Below are positions 26,716 through 35,782 of a stretch of 64,000 nt of DNA, piece after piece. Made by a program: the position numbers and the translations under genes. Where the stretch lies: the NCBI RefSeq assembly GCF_009766105.1, contig NZ_LMUH01000018.1, forward strand, positions 84,403 through 148,402, written 5' to 3'. How positions within the stretch are numbered: the first letter of the stretch is position 1; the number at the start of each line of letters is the position of its first letter. Below the pieces are notes generated by a model. That model saw nothing but the letters and a program-made list of their open reading frames with translations. It did not search any database and was not told the origin of the DNA. This DNA is from Granulicella sp. S156 (GTDB taxonomy: Bacteria; Acidobacteriota; Terriglobia; Terriglobales; Acidobacteriaceae).

Positions 26716-27444
26716 ATGGAGATTCGAATTCGGGCGGCGGCATCGAGCGATGTAGGACGGCAACGCCGTTCCAATGAGGACGCATTCGGTTTTGATTTGG
26801 ACCGTGGACTCTTCATCGTGTGCGATGGTGTTGGCGGATTTGCAGCAGGAGAAGTTGCGAGCCGCGCTGCCGTCGACTGTGTGTTGAGCCGCTTTCCCTA
26901 TACCGTCACCGATCCCAATGCAGGAGGTCCGGAGCTGCAGCGTGCGATTCAGGCAGCGAACCGTGCCGTGTATCAGGCGGCCATACGCGAGCCGCTCTAC
27001 CAGGGCATGTGTACGACCATCGTGGCCGCACATTTTGACGGAACGCGCATGTGGATTGCCCATGTCGGAGATAGCCGGGCCTATCTGTTGCGCAATCAAT
27101 CGTTGCATCGATTGACCGACGATCACTCACAGTTGGCTCGGGTGCTGCGCGAGGGAGACCGTCGTATTACAGCGGAGCAAATGGCTCGTTGGGACAGTGT
27201 TCTAACCCAGGCCATTGGTGCTTCGGAGTTTGTTATGCCGGCCGTCACCATGGTCCAGGTGCACCTGGGCGACTGTTTTCTTTTCGCCACAGACGGTGTT
27301 TGCAAAGCTCTTTCCAATGGCGAGATGCTTGCGCTGCTGTTAGCTACTTCAACTCCCGAGCAGGCCTGCCAGCAACTGGTAGATGCGGCCAATCGAGCCA
27401 GCGGGCATGACAACGCTACCTGTGTCGTAGTGGAGATCGATTAG
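26716..27444 (+). CDS. PP2C-family Ser/Thr phosphatase (PppA/Stp-like)
   Basis: A complete 242-aa PP2C: QRRSNEDAFGF (metal Asp), FIVCDGVGGFAAGE, the central AHVGDSRAYLL, LTDDHS, FATDGV and GHDNATCVVV. It reverses phosphorylation by the Hanks kinase; in T6SSs with threonine-phosphorylation control, PppA antagonises PpkA at FHA targets. It closes the rightward operon, 33 bases after the FHA gene, with no further gene before 27755. Confidence 0.92.
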   Translation: MEIRIRAAASSDVGRQRRSNEDAFGFDLDRGLFIVCDGVGGFAAGEVASRAAVDCVLSRFPYTVTDPNAGGPELQRAIQAANRAVYQAAIREPLYQGMCTTIVAAHFDGTRMWIAHVGDSRAYLLRNQSLHRLTDDHSQLARVLREGDRRITAEQMARWDSVLTQAIGASEFVMPAVTMVQVHLGDCFLFATDGVCKALSNGEMLALLLATSTPEQACQQLVDAANRASGHDNATCVVVEID

Positions 27445-27754
27445 TGAAACTGATCCAATGTTGCGTAGGCGCAACCCACAGAATTACATCTCTGCCTCAC
27501 AAAAGCATCACCGGAAGCAAGCTTCGGCCGAACAGACTTTCCATCTAACCTACTGAGAGCCTGGTTCCAATTCTTTTTGACTCAGCACCCCTCCAAGGAG
27601 ATCAACACCGCGCGGAGGCAACAGAGTGATGGAGAATGGAAAGCTTTCATTGGCAACGCGCAAAGTCCGATGATCTTGAACTCTTAGAGGGACAAAGATC
27701 TTGGAAAAGTACGCTCGTACATAACCGCACCTCGGTGTATGACCTTTTCTCACC
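27445..27754. other. Intergenic region between the T6SS-like operon and the sugar locus
   Basis: 310 bp between convergent genes. A 6-bp stem (GTTGCG 27460-27465, CGCAAC 27470-27475) lies 16 bases after the phosphatase stop and may help termination, but there is no T-run. A leftward 67-codon frame (27550-27753) ends in NESFPFSITLLPPRGVDLL, which recalls the C-terminal tails of some glycoside hydrolases. This may be a decayed gene end. Confidence 0.4.
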
Positions 27755-29191
27755 TCAGCATACCTGGTGGAAGCCGATACCCATCAACTCAGCCGTTTTT
27801 TTTAGTTTGCTCGCCACATGCCCTACCCCTATGGCGCAGTGATGCGCTGGACCCTGCGCATTCCATGCGTTTACGAAACCACGCGCACCAATGGGGAAGC
27901 GGTAACGACTGTTGGTATTGCCAATTTCGAGGATCTCACCCGCCACACAATCACCCTCTGCAACAAGCAGCTTGAAGCGCGATTCCGTGTCTTCCACAAC
28001 CGAGAGCAGCGTTGTCGGACCGTGCTTCACGCTCATCTCTACTGAAAGGCCACTCCCCACTTTGCCGTGGTAAACCTCGAGCGGCCTCACCTTGGTTTTG
28101 CCCTCGGAGATGGCGATATGCCCCGGTCCATCGTGACCCATCAGCACTAGGTCGTCATTGAAATCCATGGCGTAATACTCGGTAAAAGATCCTCCAGCGC
28201 CTAGGATGTCCATTATCTTCATGGCCAGGACATTTTTAACCTCATACTCGCCCGCCACTGGAATGTGCCGTGCCGTCAGTAGCGAGCTCCCGAGGATGAT
28301 CGAACTCATGGTGTCCTCGTTGGCTGCATTGCCGGAACCCTTGTAGTAGTAGGCCAGGGCGTTAAGTTTGTAACGCTCGACAAATGAGTCTAGAGCTACT
28401 GACGTTCGCGCGGCTCTGCGCAACTCTTCGGAAGAGCAATCCGGTTGCACATCGAAACTCGTAGAAAAGTCCTTCAGCCGCTGCTCTAATGTCTTCTCCG
28501 TGACCTCGGTGCCTAGCGCACTCAGTTCATCTACTTCAACGATCTCTATATGTGTTCCAAAGACGATCGAAACCAATGTTACGTCGGTCATAATGTCCAG
28601 CATTCCGCTGTAGTAGTGGCCCATGAGCCCAAGCCGCGCAGAAGCCAATGTGGCACGCACCTGAGCTGCTCCCAACCATTCTTCAATCTCCTGCCAAGTC
28701 GCTGCATCGTTGAGTACACCTGTCACCTGATGAAAAGGAATCCGGGCGCGGGTCATCACATTAGCGATTTCAGGCACAGGGCATGCCGAACAGTAAGACA
28801 GCCAGTGGCCGGTCATTGCCGTGCGATCTTCTAGTTGCTTTAAAGATCTGTAATCGATGGCCGCTTCGGGCTGTAGATTCAGGACTACCAACGGCACGCC
28901 AGCTCGCTGCACCAGCGGCAGAACCGTATTCGAGAGCGCATACGTGGTGACATAGAGAAACAGGACATCGATGTCTTCCCGTCGGCATTGGTGACCAGCC
29001 TCCTGTGAACGCTCAGGAGAATCCACCAACCCAAGATTGACAACTTCCACCCCTGATCGTGAGAGCCGCACCCCCACCTGTGCCACGTATCCTTCCAGAC
29101 GTTCCTTCAGTCCTGCGAACTGCGGCCAATAAGTATCCAGACCAATCCCACATAGGCCGACGCGCAACGGTAGCTCGCTTCTCCTTGCCAC
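27755..29191 (-). CDS. L-fucose/L-arabinose isomerase-family protein
   Basis: The 478-aa product has the AraA/FucI-like N-domain (LPLRVGLCGIGLDTYWPQF; DVLFLYVTTYALSNTVLPLV; PLVVLNLQPE), a middle SGMLDIMTDVT stretch, and C-terminal EYYAMDFNDDLVLMGHDGPG with acidic and His residues that would bind the catalytic metal. These enzymes interconvert aldoses and ketoses. The adjacent rhamnose-mutarotase-like gene and GH39-like hydrolase suggest a deoxysugar or pentose substrate released from plant polysaccharide. The exact substrate is not set by the sequence. It is the last gene of the leftward operon. Confidence 0.75.
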   Translation of the reverse strand: MARRSELPLRVGLCGIGLDTYWPQFAGLKERLEGYVAQVGVRLSRSGVEVVNLGLVDSPERSQEAGHQCRREDIDVLFLYVTTYALSNTVLPLVQRAGVPLVVLNLQPEAAIDYRSLKQLEDRTAMTGHWLSYCSACPVPEIANVMTRARIPFHQVTGVLNDAATWQEIEEWLGAAQVRATLASARLGLMGHYYSGMLDIMTDVTLVSIVFGTHIEIVEVDELSALGTEVTEKTLEQRLKDFSTSFDVQPDCSSEELRRAARTSVALDSFVERYKLNALAYYYKGSGNAANEDTMSSIILGSSLLTARHIPVAGEYEVKNVLAMKIMDILGAGGSFTEYYAMDFNDDLVLMGHDGPGHIAISEGKTKVRPLEVYHGKVGSGLSVEMSVKHGPTTLLSVVEDTESRFKLLVAEGDCVAGEILEIGNTNSRYRFPIGARGFVNAWNAQGPAHHCAIGVGHVASKLKKTAELMGIGFHQVC

Positions 29192-29249
29192 TTTCTTTCC
29201 TCCCTCTAATTATGTTGAATCTTTCGCGGCCCTGAGTGAATAGCTGGTC

Positions 29250-29606
29250 TTACGGCAGATAGAAGACCTCTTTCATCATTGGGAATCGTTCTCCGGGTTG
29301 TAAGTCCTCATTCGGCACGAAGAGCGGAGCCATGACCTGCTGCCAGCGTAGGTTCACAGGATGATTGTCGAACTGACTCCAGGTGGTCTCGAAGTCCGGC
29401 GCCGTAAAGGTGAGGAATAGCAAGTTATCTCGGCGGAAGATCGAGTATTCGCTGATCCCTCCGTTTTTTAGCATATCTTGCATCTCGGGCCATACTTCTT
29501 GGTGCGCCTGTTCATAGGCTTCGGCGGCGCCTTCGCGTAGTCGAAGTATGAATGCGAAGCGCTTCAGCGTCTGATCTTCGACACTTTCCGGGTTCATATT
29601 CACCAA
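29250..29606 (-). CDS. L-rhamnose mutarotase-like protein (RhaM family)
   Basis: 118 aa, full length for the RhaM/DUF718 family. Typical features are FAFILRLREGAAEAYEQAHQ (catalytic His in the H-x2-V/W-P context, HQEVWPEM), SIFRRDNLLFLTF (Tyr position near SEYSIF) and the C-terminal PLFVPNEDL. RhaM converts alpha and beta pyranose anomers of rhamnose. The ATG overlaps the GH stop by 7 bases. Its presence is the best hint that the isomerase next to it handles rhamnose, fucose or a related sugar. Confidence 0.82.
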   Translation of the reverse strand: MVNMNPESVEDQTLKRFAFILRLREGAAEAYEQAHQEVWPEMQDMLKNGGISEYSIFRRDNLLFLTFTAPDFETTWSQFDNHPVNLRWQQVMAPLFVPNEDLQPGERFPMMKEVFYLP

Positions 29607-31138
29607 CTGACCACCGAGACAGCAAAGGGCTCCAATCTTATGTAGCCGTCGGTCAGCTTTACGTTGCGGGCCGGTTCATCCCCTGTCGACTCATCCACTG
29701 TCAGCGCGCTCGCCTTCTGTGCATCCGGTAGCTTCACCTCGATAGCATGATCCCGCTTATTGGCGAGTAGCACTTTCCGGCCTGTAGGCGTGACGAATGC
29801 CTGCGCTTCTACGTCACCCGAGCCCGAACCACCCAGGTTTGTATCCACCAGAGAATCTCCGGGATGGAAGCTGTTCTTAATTAGTTTTAGCACCCAGAAG
29901 CGTGGGTTTGGCTTGTTGTTGGTCCAGTTCATCATGCTCACGCTTGGATACTGAGTCGGGTAGCCGACAAGCTGCGACTCGCCGACGAGGTCGATCTGTA
30001 GCCGCGAAAGCTGGATATAGAGATACGCATACAGCGACCCAGCCAGGTTATAGTAGGCGGCTGGTGGGGGCACCTTATCTGCTGCAGTGTTATCTGTCGG
30101 CAGAATTACACCCAATTCGTCGAGATCCGTTTTCGTTTTCGGCGAGAGTCGCTTGCGGATGTTATCGATATAGCGCACCGTGCTCAAGAAGCCATCCGCT
30201 TGGTCAAAGAACGTGTATTGCCAATCGGAGATAGTCTGCGAGCGGGTTGGAGATGCGTAAAAGTGGTAGGAAATGTAATCCACCGGTATGCCGGGCTTGT
30301 GATTGGCTGGATTGAGAAAGTATTCAAAAAACTCTGGGTGATCTCTCGGTGCGGCTAATGCCATGCCCATGAACTTTGTATCCGGGCTGGCGCGATGAAT
30401 CCCTTCAACGATGGCGTCGTAGCGCTTCGTGTAATCCTCGGGCGTCATGGAGTGTTCTGCTTCCACTTCGTTGAGCACCTCCCACACCGGAAACTTGTAG
30501 TGATATCCAGACTCGTGCCGCACTCCATTCTCATCAGTGAATCCACCATCTACGTACCAGCTCACTAGCCGCTCGTAGTAGTCGCCCATCTCCTTGCCGG
30601 TGGGATCGCGCAATTCCGTGCCTTGCGTGTAGTTCCAGACCGGCTGATTGGGATCGGCCGGATAGGTTACGGGTTTATCGGTCTTGAAGAGCCATGTCGG
30701 CATAGTGCTGAAATTCATGACTGTCGGATGACCTTCGGTCGCGTTCAGAAAGTCTATGGTCATGGGGTCAATGAGGCTGAAGTCCCACGAGGTCTTCTGC
30801 TGCGTAGGCGGTTCCAGCTCGGCTACTGCCAGCTTGGGATAGGGGAGCCAGGGTACATAACGTACGTAATCCGCGCCCAGTTCTTTCACTGCCTTGTAGG
30901 ATGCGGCGCTCAGCGGCTCACCTCGCCGCAAAGGTGGGTTAACTACCACTTGAAACGTAGGCGTTGACTTGGAGACCACCGAGGTTTTGTCCCAGTGAAT
31001 CGTCAGTTGAAGCGGCTGCTGACCCTGTAGTGCAGCAGACGTCGCAACGCAGGCGAAGCCCGCGACAAAAAGCCGGCCGAATCGGCCTGCAATCCAGTGA
31101 TTCTGAGACAGATGTTTGGTCACAAATCCTATGCCCAT
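29600..31138 (-). CDS. Secreted glycoside hydrolase, GH39-like (clan GH-A)
   Basis: 512 aa. A signal region (LFVAGFACVATSAALQGQ) precedes a TIM-barrel hydrolase. The acid/base Asn-Glu is in FPVWEVLNEVEAEHS (about residue 222), and the nucleophile is probably in TDLDELGVIL. WYVDGGFTDENG and YISYHFYASP further fit GH39 beta-xylosidase/iduronidase-like enzymes. The C-terminal beta-sandwich (KVLLANKRDHAIEVKLP) is usual. It likely releases a pentose or deoxysugar for the isomerase pathway. First structural gene of the leftward operon; it overlaps the mutarotase. Confidence 0.75.
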   Translation of the reverse strand: MGIGFVTKHLSQNHWIAGRFGRLFVAGFACVATSAALQGQQPLQLTIHWDKTSVVSKSTPTFQVVVNPPLRRGEPLSAASYKAVKELGADYVRYVPWLPYPKLAVAELEPPTQQKTSWDFSLIDPMTIDFLNATEGHPTVMNFSTMPTWLFKTDKPVTYPADPNQPVWNYTQGTELRDPTGKEMGDYYERLVSWYVDGGFTDENGVRHESGYHYKFPVWEVLNEVEAEHSMTPEDYTKRYDAIVEGIHRASPDTKFMGMALAAPRDHPEFFEYFLNPANHKPGIPVDYISYHFYASPTRSQTISDWQYTFFDQADGFLSTVRYIDNIRKRLSPKTKTDLDELGVILPTDNTAADKVPPPAAYYNLAGSLYAYLYIQLSRLQIDLVGESQLVGYPTQYPSVSMMNWTNNKPNPRFWVLKLIKNSFHPGDSLVDTNLGGSGSGDVEAQAFVTPTGRKVLLANKRDHAIEVKLPDAQKASALTVDESTGDEPARNVKLTDGYIRLEPFAVSVVSW

Positions 31139-31315
31139 AGAGCACGCTCCTCTTTAACAACATGTGTATTTAGGCGATTGCACTGCGCTTGGCGTCTCCA
31201 CCTGAACAGAGACGCCAGATCATCGCGGGATGAAAACTTCAACAGGAAAACGAACGGCCTAGAGATGAATATCTTTTCCCTAGACGAATCCTGGCGGGAA
31301 CGCGTCGATGGGCAG

Positions 31316-32539
31316 TCATCCTGGAACTCTTGCGCCTGCAGCGAACACTTCATCATTTGCCGGGACTCCTCTTGAACTATGACGAGTGGAGAGCCGATCC
31401 GGCAGGATCAGCTTGTGTTCGCAATAGTAAGACGGAGAGACTGGTTGCCTCTTCAAGCACTGAAGAACGATCGGTAGGATTTTCTCACCGTACTCTTCGG
31501 GGAAGTAGGCTATGGCACCGATGAGAGGGCTATCGGTGCTTTGCAACTCGGCCTCAAGATCTTTGTCCGGTCCCCACCCCTGCGACATGATGGCTGTAGA
31601 CCGCTCCCGCCCAAGCTCTCGAATTGCACGAAGGGCCCCTCGAGTGCAATTGTCATTGGAGGCCGCTATCAGCAAATGCTCCTTCCGCCCTAAGGATTGG
31701 GCGATGTGGCGGGTAATTGCATACCCTCCCTTTTCGGTTCCCTTGCCATCCTTGTGAAGCACATTGCCCTCATTCAAATTGGGCAATACGCTTCGTATTC
31801 CATCGACTGTTCCCAGCACTCGTGCTTGGGGGATAGGACCCGCTTCGGGCAGTTCCAGCAGCAGGACGCGGCTTACGAGACCCTTCCACCGGTCAACGGC
31901 AAACTGTGCCAACGCCTCTCCGCCTAACCTGCCTACTTCATAGTTATCGACTCCAAAGTAAATCGCACTGGGCATCGGGATATCGATCGCCAGCAAGGGT
32001 ATGCCTGCTTTGCGGAACATATCGGCAAGTGCGGGTCCCACTCCCGAATGGAACTCATACTCAATAACAAAGTCCACCTTTTGCGCAATCAACCATTCCG
32101 CATTCTTCAGGGCTTGTTCGGTGCTGTCCTTGTTATCGACCACCAGCAGTTCCACCTGAGCTTTCGCCGCGGCATTGACCAACCCTTGAGTCACCTTCCG
32201 AACAAAAGGCTGTTCGTTGGAGAGCTGGGCATAGCCAACACGATAGCTCCTGTGGCCCAGCGTATGCCTGAATTTCTTGGTGGCACTGTCCCGCACGACG
32301 TAGCCATGTGCTTCCAAGGTATGAAGCATGCGAAAAGTCGTGCTCATGTCCAGTCCGACTTTCTCCGCAATATCCGTCAATCGCAACTCGACGGAGGACC
32401 CTCGCAGACTGTCGAGAACATCGAGTCCCTTACCTAGCACGTCGACGTGGTACTGAGCTGGAGCGCGCTTCGTCTCTGAAGGTTTTCCAGCAGGAAGTTG
32501 CTTTTCTTTCGGGCGTGTTTCCTTACTTCTAGCTTTCAT
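31316..32539 (-). CDS. Transcription regulator: IclR-type HTH fused to sugar-binding (LacI/periplasmic-type) domain
   Basis: 407 aa. Residues about 30-100 form an IclR-type winged helix (LGKGLDVLDSLRG, LRLTDIAEKVGLDMSTTFRM, LHTLEAHGYVVRD). The rest (about 110-390) is a type-1 periplasmic-binding-protein fold: YRVGYAQLSNEQPFV, LLVVDNKDSTEQA, IPLLAIDIPMP, FGVDNYEVGRLGGEALA, LIAASNDNCTRGALRAI. This is the ligand domain of LacI regulators and Peripla_BP_4 sugar binders, not the GAF-like domain normal for IclR. It probably represses or activates the downstream sugar operon in response to a sugar. The N-terminal 25 residues are basic and disordered. Confidence 0.8.
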   Translation of the reverse strand: MKARSKETRPKEKQLPAGKPSETKRAPAQYHVDVLGKGLDVLDSLRGSSVELRLTDIAEKVGLDMSTTFRMLHTLEAHGYVVRDSATKKFRHTLGHRSYRVGYAQLSNEQPFVRKVTQGLVNAAAKAQVELLVVDNKDSTEQALKNAEWLIAQKVDFVIEYEFHSGVGPALADMFRKAGIPLLAIDIPMPSAIYFGVDNYEVGRLGGEALAQFAVDRWKGLVSRVLLLELPEAGPIPQARVLGTVDGIRSVLPNLNEGNVLHKDGKGTEKGGYAITRHIAQSLGRKEHLLIAASNDNCTRGALRAIRELGRERSTAIMSQGWGPDKDLEAELQSTDSPLIGAIAYFPEEYGEKILPIVLQCLKRQPVSPSYYCEHKLILPDRLSTRHSSRGVPANDEVFAAGARVPG

Positions 32540-32893
32540 ACCTGCTGCTCCTTTGGTCGGTTGTTTCGCGATCCACTTCTACCGACTGCATTCGCCTGAT
32601 GCAGCGAATCGGCTTAATCATCCTCGATTGTCAGGAGAATAGGGTCTGTTCTCAATGCTTGTCAATTTTATTCAACGCAATAAATATTTCTCCATACAAA
32701 ATTGAAGCTACTTTCAATTTTCATTGAATGAAATAATAATTTCCTTGACAAAAACAAGAAACGCCTCTCAGCACCCGGTTCGACTCAGTGAATCTCTTTC
32801 AAAGAGTGATCAACTTCTCGGGCCTAACCGAGGAACGAATATCTCCGGCGAAAGATCTTCAAAAAATCTGTTTGAAAAAGCGAGGCCTCCCCA
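32540..32893. promoter_or_regulatory. AT-rich divergent regulatory region with inverted repeats
   Basis: 350 bp between the regulator and the truncated receptor, with a strongly AT-rich centre. Candidate operators are TTTATT-N6-AATAAA (32667-32684) and three alternating copies of ATTGAA/TTCAAT at 32701-32706, 32713-32718 and 32723-32728. A TTGACA (about 32744) is a possible -35 box for the rightward receptor remnant. The symmetry fits a dimeric regulator, plausibly the IclR/LacI-like protein encoded next to it. This is inference. Confidence 0.45.
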
Positions 32894-33241
32894 ATGCCAT
32901 TGAAGCGTTCTTCGGTAAGATCCTCATTCTTGAGGTCACCTGTTATCGTCGCGCTGTCCTTGATCGTCATGTTGTGCTTGGCGGTCACACCATTATTCTT
33001 TGCTCAATCGATCACTGGTGACATCCCAGGAACAGTGCGCGATGCGAGTGGTGCCGTCGTACCAGGGGCCAGAGTCACCCTTACAGCGACAGATACGGGA
33101 ATTAAGGCTGAAGCGATCTCCGACAGTGATGGCAACTATCTTTTTGCCCAATTGAAGCCGGGTCGCTACAGCGTCTCTGTATTCAAGGAAGGATGTGCAA
33201 CCTCTACTGTCTCAAACATCGACCGCCTCGCAGGAGGGTGA
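32894..33241 (+). pseudogene. Truncated TonB-dependent receptor (N-terminal domain only)
   Basis: 115 codons. After a signal sequence (IVMLCLAVTPLFFAQS) there is a carboxypeptidase-regulatory domain (DIPGTVRDASGAVVPGARV, DSDGNYLFAQLKPGRYSV) as in the large receptor at 385-3756. Translation stops in the middle of the expected plug linker. No plug or barrel follows in any frame; the next gene is a response regulator. A deletion most likely removed some 3 kb. The intact gene would have been the outer-membrane importer for the neighbouring sugar operon. A functional stand-alone periplasmic domain is less likely. Confidence 0.75.
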
Positions 33242-33386
33242 GGCAACTCCGCACGGAACAATGCACTCCATAGAGGAAGGCACAGGACGTATACGCAACA
33301 CAAGACCTTCTCTCAAGCCGCAGCGACCGGAGAGAACGAGCAAGGCTAGATCCCGAACAACCGGGCCCACGCAGGATGATCGATTG

Positions 33387-33821
33387 ATGCCCTTGAATTC
33401 AGACACCTCTCACCCGTCCCCGCACGGTACCATTTTGCTGGTGGACGATGATCCAGATATACGCTCGCTCGCCCGGACTTTTCTCGTGCACGAAGGCTAC
33501 CGTGTTTTCACCTCTGGCGATGCGGAGCGTGCCACTCGCGTCTTTCGAAGCGCTCCGCAAATTGATCTGCTCATCACCGATTTGTACCTGCCGGAGCGTT
33601 CCGGCATGCAATTAGCACAGGATTTAAAGGCGTTGCGCCAGGATCTTCCGATATTGATGATTTCGGGAGGCTTCCTCGATCCTGCGCACCGGGATCAGTT
33701 GCAGCATCAGGGATGGCGATTCTTGGCAAAGCCTTTTTCTCTGCCTGAACTGCTGGCTACTGTGCACCTCATCCTCGGTTCGTTTGTTGTCGAAGAGGTA
33801 AGCTCTGTAGCCAATAGATGA
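33387..33821 (+). CDS. Stand-alone response regulator receiver
   Basis: From the ATG at 33387 (MPLNSDTSHPSPHG) the 144-aa product is a CheY-like receiver: ILLVDDDPDIRSLARTF (acidic pair), DLLITDLYLPERSG (phospho-acceptor Asp), ILMISGG (conserved Ser in place of Thr) and FLAKPFSLPELLATV (Lys). No output domain follows. The frame is open further upstream to 33195, but that part is low-complexity and overlaps the receptor remnant, so the internal start is preferred. No histidine kinase is nearby; partner unknown. Confidence 0.85.
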   Translation: MPLNSDTSHPSPHGTILLVDDDPDIRSLARTFLVHEGYRVFTSGDAERATRVFRSAPQIDLLITDLYLPERSGMQLAQDLKALRQDLPILMISGGFLDPAHRDQLQHQGWRFLAKPFSLPELLATVHLILGSFVVEEVSSVANR

Positions 33822-34054
33822 CTTGTCCGCTTAACAAAAATCGGCTACCCCGGGCGCGAGGGAGTCGATTTTGTTCCGTCCGATTCAAGGACGTTCTCTC
33901 CATTGGACAGAACGCTCCCAACCCATTTGGGCAGCGGCAGCGCCGCCGTTGAGTGTGTTATCGGCGTGATCATCGCCGACGGAGGGCGGTGTAGATGTGG
34001 GCATCGGACCAAACCTCCATGCAAGAAGGTTCACTCTGATGGCGGTACAAAATT

Positions 34055-34073
34055 GGTACAGCTCTGCTGTACC
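34055..34073. repeat. 19-bp perfect inverted repeat at island boundary
   Basis: GGTACAG-CTCTG-CTGTACC with an extra GGTACA 5 bases to the left. The arrangement resembles a small recombinase or regulator site, but no integrase gene is present in the window. Confidence 0.4.
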
Positions 34074-34116
34074 TCCCGCAAGTTTAGGATTTATAAAGTA
34101 GATAAATGGTGGCCAG

Positions 34117-34200
34117 AGACGGCTTTGGTCAGTGCTACACACCCCTTTCCGAGTTCCGACAACCGGGATCGTACTGAATCCTCGTCTCGATATCGCGGCT
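34117..34200. repeat. Degenerate direct repeat, left copy
   Basis: Begins AGACGGCTTTGGTCAGT and ends ATATCGCGGCT. It aligns over its whole length with 39281-39359 (AGACGGCTTTGTTCAGT to ATATCGCGGCT) with conserved ends and a more diverged middle. The two copies bracket the 34.3-39.2 kb gene block in the same orientation. Confidence 0.5.
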
Positions 34201-34358
34201 GAGCTGACCATAAGTCATTGATGAAATGAGGCTTGTTTCTTGGCAAATGCGTATTGTTTGTCGGGGATCGGTGAGGATCGATGTTGGCGTCAGTGGTGGC
34301 CTTCTCTGAAGTAATGGTGGCCGGTTCGTTTTCTCGGCGACTGCAGTGTCGATCTAAA

Positions 34359-35714
34359 TCATCCCTTCGGCATAGGGTTACCCTTCAGCTGCGCAGGCAA
34401 CTTCAATTTTCTGGCGGCTGGGTCGTCCAGAAATTCGAGCACGAGGTAGTCGTCGTCCTCGTCATCTCCTTGAGGCTCAAAACGGGCTGAAGTAATCGTT
34501 CGACCCTCATCGAGTTCGCGACGCACCTGGTTGTCTTTGCCCATCGTCCGATTCTGAAACATTTCGAAGGACAATTTGCCTGCAATCAAGTCCTGAACTG
34601 CTCTCGCTGAAATCCTTAGCGTCATTCTTTCCCCTCCAATCCCCATCTCTGTTGGGACATAATTTCCGATTGCATCCGCCTCGCACATGCCTTGTTCATG
34701 CCACGCATAGGCCGTGTAGCCGCTGAGCTGAGGCGGCAACATCGTTTCCAGGATACGATTCAGACGCTCGGCATCGTCGTCGGATATTCTTCCCGGCCTG
34801 GCGAAAGCGTGGCTTCGCCAAAACCTCTTACTCTTCCCTCCCGAATTGCTGCGGTCCCGGTTTGCAGAGATTACAATCACGAAGTCGATCGCCGGATAAT
34901 CGTCCAAAAACTTTAGAATGATCTGCCCCCCGGTGAAGTGGTCAGACGTTGATCCTTGGGTTTTGAGCTCCCTCAGCAGACCGCAACCCGCATCACCAAG
35001 GATTACGACGCGACGAACTCCACCTTCTGCCGAACGTAGTTGTTTGGACTTCGAACGCAGTGCAGCGTACAGCGGGTTGTCCTTTAGGTCGTAGGCGAGG
35101 GAGGGCATGGTGCAGAAGTAATTGGCCAAGGGATGGACATAAGAGCGACGTTCAAGCACCACACTGATCACCGTGTTCCTCAACACGAGTGGTTGATTGG
35201 GCTGTCCATTGGTAAGCCAACTCTTGAGCGCGCTGCGGAGTTCTTCATCGAGTTGGAAGTCTCGCCGCACAAGTCTGTGACGAAAGAATGATCTCTTCCC
35301 GTTCCTTGATCTCTCGTAACCGCTTCTCTCACCGAAGGTGAAGTGGAGGTAGGCGGAACTGCCTGATACGATGCGGTCTGCTTCCGCATTGATGATGTTG
35401 CAGGCTCTCCTCATCGAATCAGCACCCGACAGCGAGAGGTCATCAAGTGCTGCGACGTCGGCAATCATAGGGCCGGTCGTAAGGAGATCGGGCGAATAGA
35501 TATCTGGCGTTCTTGATCCTGATATTTTGTCGATTTCAAGAGTGGCGATCTTTGAGACCGCCCAAGTGATTGCCAGTTCATATTCCGCTGGAAGGGCTTG
35601 GTTTGGCCTCACATTCTCGAGACGGTTCAGAAGGTCTTTGGCCTTGCCAAGGTCCAGCCAAGGTCCCAGTTCATTGAACATCCTCTGTAACTGCCGTCTT
35701 CCGAAGATTGGCAT
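34359..35714 (-). CDS. Unknown 451-aa protein in defence island
   Basis: No family recognised. Visible features include a central segment with strand-turn pattern GGVRRVVILGDAGCGLLREL and YPAIDFVIVISANRDRSNSG (about 235-290), suggesting an alpha/beta domain. A late ISARAVQDLIAGKLSFEMFQ helix and an acidic tail (GDDEDDDYLVLEFLDD) follow. No Walker A or catalytic triad is obvious. It is preceded on the same strand by a small 78-codon gene and lies in the block flanked by the degenerate repeat. A defence-related role is inferred only from location. Confidence 0.6.
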   Translation of the reverse strand: MPIFGRRQLQRMFNELGPWLDLGKAKDLLNRLENVRPNQALPAEYELAITWAVSKIATLEIDKISGSRTPDIYSPDLLTTGPMIADVAALDDLSLSGADSMRRACNIINAEADRIVSGSSAYLHFTFGERSGYERSRNGKRSFFRHRLVRRDFQLDEELRSALKSWLTNGQPNQPLVLRNTVISVVLERRSYVHPLANYFCTMPSLAYDLKDNPLYAALRSKSKQLRSAEGGVRRVVILGDAGCGLLRELKTQGSTSDHFTGGQIILKFLDDYPAIDFVIVISANRDRSNSGGKSKRFWRSHAFARPGRISDDDAERLNRILETMLPPQLSGYTAYAWHEQGMCEADAIGNYVPTEMGIGGERMTLRISARAVQDLIAGKLSFEMFQNRTMGKDNQVRRELDEGRTITSARFEPQGDDEDDDYLVLEFLDDPAARKLKLPAQLKGNPMPKG

Positions 35715-35782
35715 CAGGACTCAAGAGTACATCGCCGGCGGCGGTGAAGATCGTCGCCGTATTCAACTCGATGAAGCAGCAA

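Larger units (their letters stand above)
33822..34358. other. Intergenic region at the left edge of the defence island
   Basis: 540 bp with no convincing gene. It contains a 19-bp perfect inverted repeat (GGTACAG 34055-34061, loop CTCTG, CTGTACC 34067-34073), preceded by a further GGTACA at 34044. It also contains the left copy of a degenerate repeat (34117-34200). It may be the junction of an inserted block. Confidence 0.45.

Noticed and set aside
27550-27753. Leftward 67-codon frame with a hydrolase-like tail
   Set aside because: Too short and without an N-terminal part; kept only as a note on the intergenic region.
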